This document shows, in pieces, positions 40,024-48,450 of a stretch of 64,000 nucleotides of DNA (position 1 is the stretch's first letter; the number at the start of each line of letters is the position of its first letter). The stretch comes from Microbacterium kyungheense. GTDB lineage: Bacteria; Actinomycetota; Actinomycetes; Actinomycetales; Microbacteriaceae. Location of the stretch: contig NZ_VFPE01000001.1 of NCBI RefSeq assembly GCF_006783905.1, forward strand, positions 496,001 to 560,000, read 5' to 3'. A model generated the notes under the pieces. The model was not told the DNA's origin, searched no databases, and worked only from the letters and a program-made list of their open reading frames with translations. A program made the translations under genes and the position numbers.

Positions 40024-40955
40024 CGACCGTCACCACTCCTGCCGCCGACACCGCCGCCACGACCCCGGCCGGAGCCGCGAAGGCAGCCAGGACCGCCAAG
40101 GGCTCGGGTTCGCCGTTCCGCCGCGGACTGCGCCGCTTCACGCACAACCGCCTGGCCGTCTTCGGCCTCATCATTCTCGGCTTCTTCCTGGTGTTCTGCT
40201 TCATCGGACCGCTCGTCTACCCGACGGACCAGGTGCACACCGACCTCTCGAGCACGATGCTCCCGCCGGGCACCGACGGACACCCGCTGGGCACCGACGA
40301 CGTCGGCTACGACGTGCTCGGCCGCCTCATGATCGCCGGCCAGGTGTCGATCATCATCGGCCTCGCGGCCGGGGTGCTGGCCACCGTCATCGGCACGCTG
40401 TGGGGCGCGATCTCGGGGTACGTCGGCGGCGCCGTCGACGCCGTGATGATGCGGATCGTGGATGCCGGCATCGCGATCCCCGCGACCTTCCTGCTGCTGA
40501 TCCTCTCGGCCATCATGAAGCCGTCCGTGCCGCTGATGATCGTGGTGATCGGGCTCGTGTCGTGGCTCGTGCCCGCGCGTCTCGTGCGCGCCGAGTCGAT
40601 CTCGCTGAAGTCGCGCGAGTACGTCCTCGCCCTGCGCGCCATGGGAGGCACCCACGGTCGTGCCGTCATGAAGCACATCGTGCCGAACACCGTGGGCACC
40701 ATCGTCGTGAACGCGACGTTCCAGGTGGCCGACGCGATCCTGCTGGTCGCGTACGTCTCGTTCCTCGGCATGGGCCTGCAGAAGCCCGCGACCGACTGGG
40801 GCGCCATGCTCACCGGCGGCATGCAGTACACCTACGCCGGAGCCTGGTGGCTGATCTTCCCCGCCGGTCTGTGCATCGTGCTGGTCGTCGTCGCGTTCAA
40901 CGCGATCGGCGACGGCCTGCGCGACTTCTTCGATGTGAAGGGACGCGACCGTTGA
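40020..40955 (+). CDS. Oligopeptide-type ABC permease, DppC-like
   Basis: This encodes 311 residues. An Ala/Thr-rich N-terminal tail is followed by RRGLRRFTHNRLAVFGLIILGFFLVFCFIGPLVYP (the OppC N-terminal motif), GHPLGTDDVGYDVLGRLMIAGQVSIIIGLAAG and the docking loop YVLALRAMGGTHGRAVMKHIVPNTVGTIVV. It forms the importer channel with the DppB-like partner. Its start overlaps that gene and its stop overlaps the TTG of the ATPase gene, so all are translationally coupled. Confidence 0.94.
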   Translation: MTTVTTPAADTAATTPAGAAKAARTAKGSGSPFRRGLRRFTHNRLAVFGLIILGFFLVFCFIGPLVYPTDQVHTDLSSTMLPPGTDGHPLGTDDVGYDVLGRLMIAGQVSIIIGLAAGVLATVIGTLWGAISGYVGGAVDAVMMRIVDAGIAIPATFLLLILSAIMKPSVPLMIVVIGLVSWLVPARLVRAESISLKSREYVLALRAMGGTHGRAVMKHIVPNTVGTIVVNATFQVADAILLVAYVSFLGMGLQKPATDWGAMLTGGMQYTYAGAWWLIFPAGLCIVLVVVAFNAIGDGLRDFFDVKGRDR

Positions 40956-42625
40956 GCGCGAACGCACCGCTGCTGAGCATCCGTGACCTTCAGGTCACGT
41001 TCCGCACCGACGACGGCCCGGTCGAGGCCGTGAAGGGCATCGACCTCGACATCCGCGCCGGCGAGGTGCTGGCGCTCGTGGGCGAATCGGGGTCGGGCAA
41101 GTCGGTCACCGCCATGTCGATCCTGCAGCTGCTGCCGTCCACGGCGACGCGCACGGGGTCGATCTCGCTGGACGGGCGGGAGCTCACCGCGCTCAGTGAG
41201 GCGCAGATGAACGACGTGCGCGGCCGCGAGATCTCGATGATCTTCCAGGAGCCGATGACCGCGCTCAACCCGTCGATGCGGATCGGCGATCAGATCGCCG
41301 AGGCGCTGCGCAACCACGCCAGCATGACCAGGGCCGAGGCGCACGCGCAGGCGGTCGAGCTGCTGCGCCGCGTCGGCATCCCCGAGCCCGAGCGCCGGGC
41401 CGCCGGGTACGCGCACGAGATGTCGGGCGGCCAGCGGCAGCGCGTCGTCATCGCCATCGCGCTCGCGTGCGGCCCGAAGCTCATCATCGCCGACGAGCCG
41501 ACGACGGCCCTCGACGTGACGGTGCAGGCCGAGATCCTCGACCTCATCCGCGACCTCGCGACCGAGCGGGGAACGGCATTCCTGCTCGTGACGCACAACA
41601 TGGGCGTGGTCGCCGACATCGCCGACCGGGTCGCGGTGATGTACCGCGGCGACATGGTCGAGGTGGGCTCGACGACGCAGGTGCTGCGGCATCCCGAAGC
41701 GGCGTACACGCAGCGGCTGCTCGCGGCCGTACCGCGCCTGCCCGAGGCCGACGAGGTCCAGCCGGCCGCTGAGCCGACCGCTGCCGGTGCCGCGCCCGTG
41801 CTGTCGCTGACCGAGGCGAGTGTCACCTACCGCAAAGCCGGCCAGAACTTCACGGCGCTGGATGCGGTGTCGGTCGACATCGCTCCCGGCGAGATCCTGG
41901 GCCTGGTGGGCGAGTCGGGTTCGGGCAAGTCGACGCTCGGCAAGGTGGCCCTGGGCCTCGTCCCGATGTCGGGCGGCGAGCTGCGGCTCTTCGGCGAGAA
42001 GGTCGGCCACGGCGGCGTGCGCGGTCGTGCCGAGCGACGCCTGCGCGGCCGCGTGGGCACCGTGTTCCAGGACCCGGGTTCGAGCCTCGATCCTCGCGCC
42101 ACCGTGGCCGACGCCATCGCCGAGCCCCTCATCGTGCACCGCGCGTCGCACCCGCTCTCGGGGCGCGACCGCGCGGCCCGGGTGCGTGAGCTGCTTGAGG
42201 CCGTCGAGCTTCCGGCGTCGTATGCGAGCCGCTACCCGCACGAGCTGTCGGGCGGTCAGCGTCAGCGCATCGGCCTCGCCCGCGCCATCGCCCTCGAGCC
42301 CGAGCTGATCATCGCCGACGAGCCCACCAGCGCGCTCGACGTGTCGGTGCAGGCCGCCGTGCTCAAGGTGCTGCGCGAACTGCAGGAGCGCATGCGCTTC
42401 GCGTGCCTGTTCATCAGCCACGACCTCGCGGTCGTGCACGAGTTCTCGGATCGCGTCGCCGTCATGTACGCCGGGCAGATCGTCGAGCTGGGGCGCACGG
42501 ACGACGTGCTGCTGCGCCCGCAGCACCCGTACAGCAAGCGGCTGCTGGCATCCGTGCCGGTGCCCGACCCGGTGGTGCAGGCCGACCGCCGGCTGGCTCG
42601 CCTGACGACGCGGAGTGCCGCGTGA
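40952..42625 (+). CDS. Fused two-domain oligopeptide ABC ATPase (DppD-DppF type)
   Basis: This 557-residue protein carries two complete ATPases in one chain. Domain 1 has Walker A GESGSGKS (residues 44-51), signature EMSGGQRQR and IIADEPTTALDVT. Domain 2 has Walker A GESGSGKS (near residue 320), ELSGGQRQR and IIADEPTSALDVS. Each domain ends with an oligopeptide-type C-terminal extension (HPEAAYTQRLLAAVP and HPYSKRLLASVP). The start is a TTG at 40952 within the DppC stop. The fusion means the importer needs no other ATPase, in contrast to the two sugar ABC cassettes of this window. Confidence 0.95.
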   Translation: MSANAPLLSIRDLQVTFRTDDGPVEAVKGIDLDIRAGEVLALVGESGSGKSVTAMSILQLLPSTATRTGSISLDGRELTALSEAQMNDVRGREISMIFQEPMTALNPSMRIGDQIAEALRNHASMTRAEAHAQAVELLRRVGIPEPERRAAGYAHEMSGGQRQRVVIAIALACGPKLIIADEPTTALDVTVQAEILDLIRDLATERGTAFLLVTHNMGVVADIADRVAVMYRGDMVEVGSTTQVLRHPEAAYTQRLLAAVPRLPEADEVQPAAEPTAAGAAPVLSLTEASVTYRKAGQNFTALDAVSVDIAPGEILGLVGESGSGKSTLGKVALGLVPMSGGELRLFGEKVGHGGVRGRAERRLRGRVGTVFQDPGSSLDPRATVADAIAEPLIVHRASHPLSGRDRAARVRELLEAVELPASYASRYPHELSGGQRQRIGLARAIALEPELIIADEPTSALDVSVQAAVLKVLRELQERMRFACLFISHDLAVVHEFSDRVAVMYAGQIVELGRTDDVLLRPQHPYSKRLLASVPVPDPVVQADRRLARLTTRSAA

Positions 42626-43377
42626 GGGCAGTGCCCGCGATGGAGCTGATCGCGCAGGATGCCGCGGCGGTGCGTGTCGCCGTCGAGATCGGCGCGGCGC
42701 GCGTCGAGCTGTGCCAGGCGCTCGCGCTGGGCGGTCTGACGCCGTCGATCGCGACGATCGAGCACGCGGTGGCCGCGGCCGGGGGTGCCGTCGAGGTGCA
42801 CGCCCTGATCCGCGTGCGTCCCGGCGGCTTCCGCTTTGACGATGACGAGGTCTCGGTCATGGCCGACGACGTGCGCGCGGCCGTCGCGGCGGGGGCGTCG
42901 GGCGTCGTCGTCGGCTGCCTCGACGCGGACGGCCGGTTCGCCCACGATCAGATGAGTCGATTGAAGGATGCCGCCGGCTCGGCCGGGTTCGCCGCCCACC
43001 GGGCCGTCGACGTGGCGCAGGATCCGCTCGCGGCGATCGAGGACCTCGTCTCGCTGGGCGTCGGCCGAGTGCTGACGTCGGGTGGGGCATCCACCGCACT
43101 CGCCGGCGCCGCGACGCTCGCGGCGATGGTGGCGCGCGCCGACGGGCGCATCGACGTGATGGCCGGCGGAGGCGTCACCGCCGATTCTGTCGATGCCATC
43201 CTGTGCACGGGTGTGCCCGCGATCCACTTCTCGGCCAAGCGCACCGTGCGCGACGACTCCGGCGTGAGCATGGGCTCCGCCGAGACCGGCGGCGTCGGCT
43301 CGTACGACGCCGTCGACGCCGTACTCGCGCACAGCATCGCCGCGGCGGTCCGTTCCTTCGGGGGCGGTGCCGACTGA
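42622..43377 (+). CDS. cutC: CutC family protein (TIM barrel)
   Basis: This protein of up to 251 residues has the CutC barrel: MELIAQDAAAVRVAVEIGAARVELCQALALGGLTPSIATIEHA, then HALIRVRPGGFRFDDDEVSVMADDVRAAVAAGASGVVVGCLDADG, LKDAAGSAGFAAHRAVDV, RVLTSGGAS and DVMAGGGVTADSV. CutC was named for copper tolerance, but its biochemical role is unsettled. Here it is embedded in a transport/kinase operon, which argues for a metabolic role. The GTG at 42622 overlaps the ATPase stop; GTG 42631 and ATG 42640 are alternatives. Confidence 0.92.
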   Translation: MRAVPAMELIAQDAAAVRVAVEIGAARVELCQALALGGLTPSIATIEHAVAAAGGAVEVHALIRVRPGGFRFDDDEVSVMADDVRAAVAAGASGVVVGCLDADGRFAHDQMSRLKDAAGSAGFAAHRAVDVAQDPLAAIEDLVSLGVGRVLTSGGASTALAGAATLAAMVARADGRIDVMAGGGVTADSVDAILCTGVPAIHFSAKRTVRDDSGVSMGSAETGGVGSYDAVDAVLAHSIAAAVRSFGGGAD

Positions 43378-44303
43378 TGTCTGACGCTGTGGTGCTCGGC
43401 CTGGATGTCGGAGGCTCGAGCGTGAAGTACCGGCTTGCCTCGGCGACCCCTTCCGAGGGGATCCCCGAGGCGCTCGCGCAGGGAACGGTGAGCACGCCGA
43501 AGCACGATCCCGTCGCGGGCCTCGCGGCGATCGCGCGGGACGTCACCGCACTGCACCGGCTGGTCGCCGTGGTGGTGGGGATACCGGGGCTCGTCGACGA
43601 GGCATCCGGAACCGTCCTGCGCTCGGCCAACCTGCCTGCCCTCGACGGGCTCGCCCTTGGCCCTGCCCTGTCGGCCGAGCTGGAGGTCCCGGTGGGCGTC
43701 ATCAACGACGGCCGCGCGGCGGCGGTCGCCGAGGCGCGGTGGGGTGCGGGGTCGCGCGAGCGCGACGTCTTCACGCTGGCCCTCGGCACCGGCATCGCGG
43801 GATCCCACATCGTCGACGGCCGCGTCGTGGACGGTGCGCACGGGATCGCCGGCGAGCTCGGGCACGTGGTCGTCGAGCCCTCCGGGGCGCGGTGCGCGTG
43901 CGGGCAGCGGGGCTGCCTCGAGACGGTCATCGGCGCTCCGGCGCTGCGCCGGGCCTGGAACCGGGCCGGCGGCCACGGCTCACCCAAGGACCTCCTCTCC
44001 GCGTACGAGGCGGGCGACGCGCGCGCGGCCCGCATCATCGAGCGGGGCGCCGCCGCCCTTGCCGATGCCATCCTCACGCTGCTGGCGCTGGTCGATCCCG
44101 GCGTCATCGTGATCGGCGGCGGGCTCGCCAGCGCGCCGCACCGCATCGTCGAGCGCGCCGCCGCCCTGGTGGCCGAGCGGGCCACGTTCCACCGTGTTCC
44201 CGCCATCGTGCCCGCGATCCTCGGCAAGTGGGCCGGCGCCGTGGGTGCCGTCTCCGAGGCACGCGAGCTCGCCGGCTGTGTCGTCGGGGCCTCCGCCGGC
44301 TGA
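43377..44303 (+). CDS. ROK family sugar kinase
   Basis: This 308-residue protein has no DNA-binding domain. The ATP/sugar-kinase fold shows GLDVGGSSVKYRL (phosphate 1), GIPGLVDEASG, INDGRAAAVAEARWGAG, LGTGIAGSHIVDGRVVDGAHGIAGELGHV (catalytic and sugar-binding region) and the zinc motif RCACGQRGCLE. It probably phosphorylates a hexose or amino sugar released from the imported compound. Its ATG shares a base with the CutC stop (TGATG), making it the last gene of the operon begun at 37157. Confidence 0.92.
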   Translation: MSDAVVLGLDVGGSSVKYRLASATPSEGIPEALAQGTVSTPKHDPVAGLAAIARDVTALHRLVAVVVGIPGLVDEASGTVLRSANLPALDGLALGPALSAELEVPVGVINDGRAAAVAEARWGAGSRERDVFTLALGTGIAGSHIVDGRVVDGAHGIAGELGHVVVEPSGARCACGQRGCLETVIGAPALRRAWNRAGGHGSPKDLLSAYEAGDARAARIIERGAAALADAILTLLALVDPGVIVIGGGLASAPHRIVERAAALVAERATFHRVPAIVPAILGKWAGAVGAVSEARELAGCVVGASAG

Positions 44304-44321
44304 GCAGCGGAGGAGCGGGCG

Positions 44322-44909
44322 TCAGACCTCGGGGTCCGGGGTCCGCCGGTCTGCCGTGTCGACGGCGGGGTCGGTGTCGGCCGCGGGATCGGTGTCCGGC
44401 GTGAGCACAGTCGCGAGCATCACCCGGCGCCGTTCGCCCCTGGGCGCGAAGAACGGCGACAGCAGCTCGGCGAGCCCGGCCTGGATCCGTGCCAGGTCTT
44501 CCGCGTCGACGTACAGCGCCGTCCGGGCGAATCCGGAGTAGTCCCGCAGGCCGGGGTCGCCGGCGACGAAGCGGTCGAAGTCGGCCGCCACCTCGCCGAG
44601 GAACGTCAGGAACGCGGTCCGCAGCTGGGAGGCGTCGACGCGCCGCAGTTCCTCGCGGTCGACGTGGGCCATTCGGTCGCCGAGCGCGAGCGTGCGCTCG
44701 ACCGCGCCGCGGACGCGGCGCTCCTCGACGACGGTGAGGATGCCCGCGTCCACGAGCGTCGCCACGTGGCGGTACAGCGTCGCCTGCGTCACATCCGGCA
44801 GCGCGGCGCGCAGCTGCGCCGTCGTGAGGCTGCGCCCACCCAGCTGCTGCACGATCCGCAGTCGCACCGGATGCAGCACGACATCCGCGATCGAGGGCTC
44901 GTCGGCCAT
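44322..44909 (-). CDS. ArsR-type winged-helix regulator with C-terminal ligand domain
   Basis: This encodes 195 residues. The N-terminal winged helix (DVVLHPVRLRIVQQLGGRSLTTAQLRAALPDVTQATLYRHVATLVDAGILTVVEERRVRGAVERTL) is of the ArsR/PadR-like class with a DNA-recognition helix in TQATLYRHV. The C-terminal part is helical and carries an acidic Thr/Asp-rich tail (TPDTDPAADTDPAVD). The start has AAGGAG upstream. It is divergent from a small ORF and an ABC exporter, with a perfect operator palindrome between, and probably represses both directions. Confidence 0.87.
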   Translation of the reverse strand: MADEPSIADVVLHPVRLRIVQQLGGRSLTTAQLRAALPDVTQATLYRHVATLVDAGILTVVEERRVRGAVERTLALGDRMAHVDREELRRVDASQLRTAFLTFLGEVAADFDRFVAGDPGLRDYSGFARTALYVDAEDLARIQAGLAELLSPFFAPRGERRRVMLATVLTPDTDPAADTDPAVDTADRRTPDPEV

Positions 44910-44924
44910 CCGTGCTCCTTCATT

Positions 44925-44941
44925 ATTATCAACGTGATAAT
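44925..44941. promoter_or_regulatory. Operator palindrome ATTATCA-N3-TGATAAT
   Basis: This is a perfect 7+7 inverted repeat with spacer ACG. Each arm reads TGATAAT on one strand, a good -10, so a bound repressor would cover the promoters of both the regulator and the exporter. Confidence 0.75.
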
Positions 44942-44982
44942 GTTCTCGACGTCGTAACGATTCTACGCAGGAGGACAGGACG

Positions 44983-45090
44983 ATGACTCAGCTGGAGTGC
45001 ACGGGAGAGGGCGGGCCGCTCCGCTCGACCGCGGGGGCTTCCTCGGTGACGGGCACGCGGCCCGTCGCGGGTGCGGGGGTGCTGCGATGA
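44983..45090 (+). CDS. Small ORF (35 residues) translationally coupled to the ABC exporter
   Basis: The ATG at 44983 is preceded by GCAGGAGGACAGGACG, one of the best ribosome sites in the window. The peptide begins MTQLECTGEGGPLRSTAGAS and ends PVAGAGVLR. It has one Cys at position 6, no hydrophobic segment and no similarity I recognise. Its stop overlaps the ATPase start (ATGA). It may simply be a leader that delivers ribosomes to the ATPase, or it may encode a functional small peptide. An alternative GTG start of the ATPase frame at 44997 would make it an overlap instead, but that GTG lacks a ribosome site. Confidence 0.5.
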   Translation: MTQLECTGEGGPLRSTAGASSVTGTRPVAGAGVLR

Positions 45091-45803
45091 GCGCCGCGAT
45101 CCAGGTCACCGGTCTCCGGAAGGCGTACGGTCCGGTCGTCGCTGTGTCGGACGTGGGATTCGTCGCCCATCCCGGCCGCGTCACCGGCTTCCTCGGCCCG
45201 AACGGCGCAGGGAAGTCGACGACGCTGCGGATGCTGCTCGGCCTGGTGCGCCCCGACGCCGGGTCGGCGACGATCGGCGGTCGCCGTTATCGGGACCTCG
45301 CCGCGCCGGCACGCACGGTCGGTGCGGTCCTCGACCTCGCCGGCGCGCACCCGCGCATGACGGCTCGTGCGCACCTGCGGACCCTCGCCGCGCTGAGCGG
45401 GCTCGATCGGCATCGCGTCGACGTCGTGCTGGCAGAGGTGGGTGCTGAGGACTACGCCGACCGCCGCGTCGGCGCCTTCTCGACGGGCATGCGCCAGCGG
45501 CTGGCACTGGCGTCGGCGCTGCTCGGCGAGCCCGAGGTGCTGGTGCTGGATGAACCCGCCAACGGGCTCGACCCCGCCGGCATCTCATGGATGCGCGGGT
45601 TCCTCCGTCACTTCGCCGCCCGGGGCGGGACCGTGCTCGTGTCCAGCCACCTGCTCGGCGAGGTCCAGCAGGGTGCGGACGACGTCTTGCTCATCGATCG
45701 CGGGGCGGTCGCGTGGTCCGGGCCCATCGAGAACCTCGTGCCATCCGGCGGCTCGCTCGAGGACGCCTTCCTGCGCCTGACGGGTTCGGAGGTCGCCGCG
45801 TGA
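45087..45803 (+). CDS. ABC exporter ATPase (CcmA/BcrA-like)
   Basis: This 238-residue protein has Walker A FLGPNGAGKSTTLRMLLGL, Q-loop region AVLDLAGAHPRMTARAHL, signature AFSTGMRQRLALASALLGEP and Walker B VLVLDEPANGLDP, followed by the H-loop in VSSHLLGE. The signature is STGM rather than SGGQ, as in drug/lantibiotic exporters of the BcrA/DrrA type. It should power the membrane protein encoded next, overlapped by 4 bases. The linked repressor suggests induction by the exported compound or by envelope stress. Confidence 0.93.
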   Translation: MSAAIQVTGLRKAYGPVVAVSDVGFVAHPGRVTGFLGPNGAGKSTTLRMLLGLVRPDAGSATIGGRRYRDLAAPARTVGAVLDLAGAHPRMTARAHLRTLAALSGLDRHRVDVVLAEVGAEDYADRRVGAFSTGMRQRLALASALLGEPEVLVLDEPANGLDPAGISWMRGFLRHFAARGGTVLVSSHLLGEVQQGADDVLLIDRGAVAWSGPIENLVPSGGSLEDAFLRLTGSEVAA

Positions 45804-46594
45804 ACGCCGTACGGGGCGAGTTCGCCCGGATGCGGGCGACCCGGCTCCCGCTCTGGACCCTGCTGGCCGCCGTGTGCTGCGGTGGCCTGCTGCCCGGGGC
45901 GCTCGCGATCGTCGGGCCTGAGAACGCCAACCCGCCGATGCCGGGTCTGGAAACGCCGGAGGGTGCGGCCCTGCTGCTCGGACTGGGCGGCGTGCTCCTG
46001 TTCGTACCCGCGCTGATCGGAACGCTGGCGGTCACCGGCGAGTACCGGCACCGCACGATCGGCACGACCCTCCTCGCGGTCCCGCGGCGCGGGGTCGTGC
46101 TGGGCGCGAAGCTGGTGGCCTACGCGGTCCTCGGCCTGGCGTACGGGATCGTCTCGTCGCTGACCGCAGGACTCGTGCTCGTCGGCGCCGCCGGCGTGCG
46201 CGGCGTGCGGCTCGGCATCCCCGCGGATGCGCTCGTCACCGTCCTCGCACAGCTCGCGCTCGCCGCCGCGGCCTACATGCTGATCGGCGCGGCGATCGGG
46301 GCGATCGCCCGGAACACGATCGTCGCGATGGGCATCGTGCTCGGGTACTTCTACTTCCTCGAGTACGTGCTCATGCTGATCCCCGGCGTCAACGCGCTCT
46401 ACCCGTACCTGCCGGGCGGTGCCACGGCGTCGCTCACGCGGTTCACGTTCCTCACCGACGCGATCGCCGCCGAGACGTCCCTGGCCTCGGCGCCGCTGCT
46501 GTCTCCGCCGGCCGGCGCGGCCGTGCTCGTCGCCTACGCGCTGGCGGCTGCGGCCGTCGCGGTGCTCGTGCCGCTGCGCAGGGATCTGCGCTAG
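45800..46594 (+). CDS. ABC-2 type exporter membrane subunit
   Basis: This 264-residue protein has about six hydrophobic segments (ATRLPLWTLLAAVCCGGLLPGAL, LLLGLGGVLLFVPALIGTLAV, KLVAYAVLGLAYGIVSSLTAGLVL, VTVLAQLALAAAAYMLIGAAIGAI, VLGYFYFLEYVLMLI and a C-terminal helix). The loop TGEYRHRTIGTTLLAVPRRGVVLGAKL matches the ABC-2 permease motif that contacts the ATPase. It starts at a GTG overlapping the ATPase stop. The cargo cannot be deduced. Confidence 0.88.
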   Translation: MNAVRGEFARMRATRLPLWTLLAAVCCGGLLPGALAIVGPENANPPMPGLETPEGAALLLGLGGVLLFVPALIGTLAVTGEYRHRTIGTTLLAVPRRGVVLGAKLVAYAVLGLAYGIVSSLTAGLVLVGAAGVRGVRLGIPADALVTVLAQLALAAAAYMLIGAAIGAIARNTIVAMGIVLGYFYFLEYVLMLIPGVNALYPYLPGGATASLTRFTFLTDAIAAETSLASAPLLSPPAGAAVLVAYALAAAAVAVLVPLRRDLR

Positions 46595-46607
46595 ATGTGC
46601 TGCCCAG

Positions 46608-47471
46608 CTAGACCAGGGGGTCGGCGAGCACCTCGGCGAGGATCCGCCGGTGCTCGCCGCCCTCGTCGGGGCTCGACTGCCCCGACAGCACGACCAGCGA
46701 CTTCCACAGCGCCCACCCGCGCGCCCGCCGCCACGTCGCGTCGTCGAGGCCCGCGGACTCGCGGAACGCCCCGCGCGCCTCGCCTTCGAAGTGCGTCCAC
46801 GCCAGGACGAGGTCGCACGCGGGGTCGCCGACGCCGCACGTGCCGAAGTCGATGACCGCGCTGAGCCGTCCGCCCCGCACCAGCAGATTGCCGACCGCGA
46901 TGTCGCCGTGGAACCATACCGGCGCCGAGGTCCACACGGTCGTGGTCGCGGTCAGCCAGATATCGGCGCACGCTTGGGCGTCGACATCGAGCCGCTCCAG
47001 CGCGGTCTGCACCTCGTCGCTGTAGGCGCTGGGGTGGCTGCCGCGATAGAACGAGTGCCGGCCCGCGGCCGTCCCGGCGCCGGTGGGCAGGGCGCGCAGT
47101 GCCGCCAGCATCCCTCCGACGTCCTTCGCGAGGGCGACCCGGTCGAGAGGGGATGCCGCCTCCACGGTGTCGCCCGGCAGCCAGCGCCGGACTGACCACG
47201 GGAACGGATAGCCGTGCCCCGGTGCGCCGATCGCCACGACGCCCGGCACGGCCACGGGGAGGCGGCCGTCGAGGAAGCGGAGTGCCCGCTCCTCCTTCTC
47301 GACCGCGGCCGCGTACTCCTCGGCGCTCGGCAGGCGCACCGAGAGGTCGTCTCCGAGACGGAACGTGCGGTTGTCCCACCCCTGGCGCGCCACCGGGCGC
47401 ACCGGGAGGTCGGCGAGGTCGGGGAACTGCTCTGCGAGGAGCGCGGAGACGAGGCCGGCATCGATGTCCAT
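46608..47471 (-). CDS. Aminoglycoside phosphotransferase-family kinase
   Basis: This 287-residue APH-fold protein has a complete catalytic set: HGDIAVGNLLV (catalytic Asp and metal-binding Asn) and VIDFGTCGVGDPACDLVLAW (DFG-type Asp). The N-lobe has RQGWDNRTFRLGDDLSVRLPS. The sequence resembles macrolide 2'-phosphotransferase-like and general metabolic kinases of this fold, and the substrate is not evident. It is convergent with the ABC exporter, 13 bases from its end. Confidence 0.88.
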   Translation of the reverse strand: MDIDAGLVSALLAEQFPDLADLPVRPVARQGWDNRTFRLGDDLSVRLPSAEEYAAAVEKEERALRFLDGRLPVAVPGVVAIGAPGHGYPFPWSVRRWLPGDTVEAASPLDRVALAKDVGGMLAALRALPTGAGTAAGRHSFYRGSHPSAYSDEVQTALERLDVDAQACADIWLTATTTVWTSAPVWFHGDIAVGNLLVRGGRLSAVIDFGTCGVGDPACDLVLAWTHFEGEARGAFRESAGLDDATWRRARGWALWKSLVVLSGQSSPDEGGEHRRILAEVLADPLV

Positions 47472-47640
47472 CCACGCCAGCCTGGCAGGTCCGGGCGCGA
47501 GTTCGGCAAGCGTTTCGATATCGGCACTGGTGCCCGCCCGAGCCCGACCCCTATGTTGTGGCTAGCGCGTCTGGGGCAGCACGTGACGTGACTGATTCAT
47601 CAACCGTCGCCGGAAGGCGACATCACCGATGGGAAGTCAT

Positions 47641-48372
47641 ATGTCTGAAACCACACCCACCATCGTCCTCGTGCACGGCGCGTGGGCGGACGCCTCCAGC
47701 TGGAACGCCGTGAGCGTGCCGCTGCAGGCCGAGGGCTACACCGTCCTCGCACCGCCGAACGAGCTGCGCGGGCTGCAGTCCGACGCGGCGTACATCGCGT
47801 CGTTCCTGGCGCAGCGCACGAGTGGCCCGGTCGTGCTCGTCGGGCATTCGTACGGCGGCGCGGTCATCACGAACGCCGGTGCGCAGGGCGGCGATGTGCG
47901 GGCGCTCGTCTACGTCGACGCGTTCATCCCCGACGAGGGCGAGACGGTCGTCGGCATCCTCGAGGGATCCAGCTCGGCGCTCGCGGTCGCCGACCCGACG
48001 ACGGTGCTCGACGTCGCCGGATACCCGGGTGCCCCGGAGGGAGCCGCCGAGGCGTTCCTCAAGCCCGAGACGGTGCACACCGCCTTCGCGCAGGACCTGC
48101 CCGAGGCCGACCGCTGGACGATCGTCGCGACCCAGCGCCCGGCATCCTTCGTCGCGAACGTGACGCCGTCCGGCCCGCCGGCCTGGAAGACGATCCCGAG
48201 CTGGGCCGTGCTCGGCACCGACGACCTCGTGATCCCGATCGACGTGCAGCGCCGCATGGCCGAGCGCGCCGGCGCGACCGTCACCGAGGTCGACGCGTCG
48301 CACGTGTCGATGGTGTCGCAGCCGGAGCCGACCCTCGCGGCCATCCGCGCGGCGGCGGCCTCGATCGGCTGA
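47641..48372 (+). CDS. Alpha/beta hydrolase (salicylate esterase-like fold)
   Basis: This encodes about 243 residues: TIVLVHGAWADASSWNAV (oxyanion HG), nucleophile elbow LVGHSYGGAVITNAG, acid near VLGTDDLVIP, and the catalytic His in VDASHVSMVSQP. This short-cap type is common in actinobacteria for esters of unknown origin. The ATG at 47641 has GGAAG 6 bases upstream; an ATG 12 bases earlier is possible. The 169 bases before it hold no recognisable site. It is on the same strand as, and 78 bases before, the SDR gene. Confidence 0.86.
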   Translation: MSETTPTIVLVHGAWADASSWNAVSVPLQAEGYTVLAPPNELRGLQSDAAYIASFLAQRTSGPVVLVGHSYGGAVITNAGAQGGDVRALVYVDAFIPDEGETVVGILEGSSSALAVADPTTVLDVAGYPGAPEGAAEAFLKPETVHTAFAQDLPEADRWTIVATQRPASFVANVTPSGPPAWKTIPSWAVLGTDDLVIPIDVQRRMAERAGATVTEVDASHVSMVSQPEPTLAAIRAAAASIG

Positions 48373-48437
48373 CACCCCGAGCGGACCCCGGGCTCGCGAT
48401 CCCGTCGCCGGCTTGCCTTCGAGCGCACTCGAAGCCG

Positions 48438-48443
48438 TAGCGT
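48438..48443 (+). promoter_or_regulatory. -10 element (TAGCGT) of a leaderless-type promoter
   Basis: TAGCGT ends 7 bases before the ATG at 48451, with no ribosome site between. Confidence 0.4.
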
Positions 48444-48450
48444 CGCGTGC

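Noticed and set aside
42622..43377. Copper-responsive gene cluster
   Set aside because: CutC is the only copper-labelled gene. No copper ATPase, CsoR-type regulator or multicopper oxidase is in the neighbourhood.
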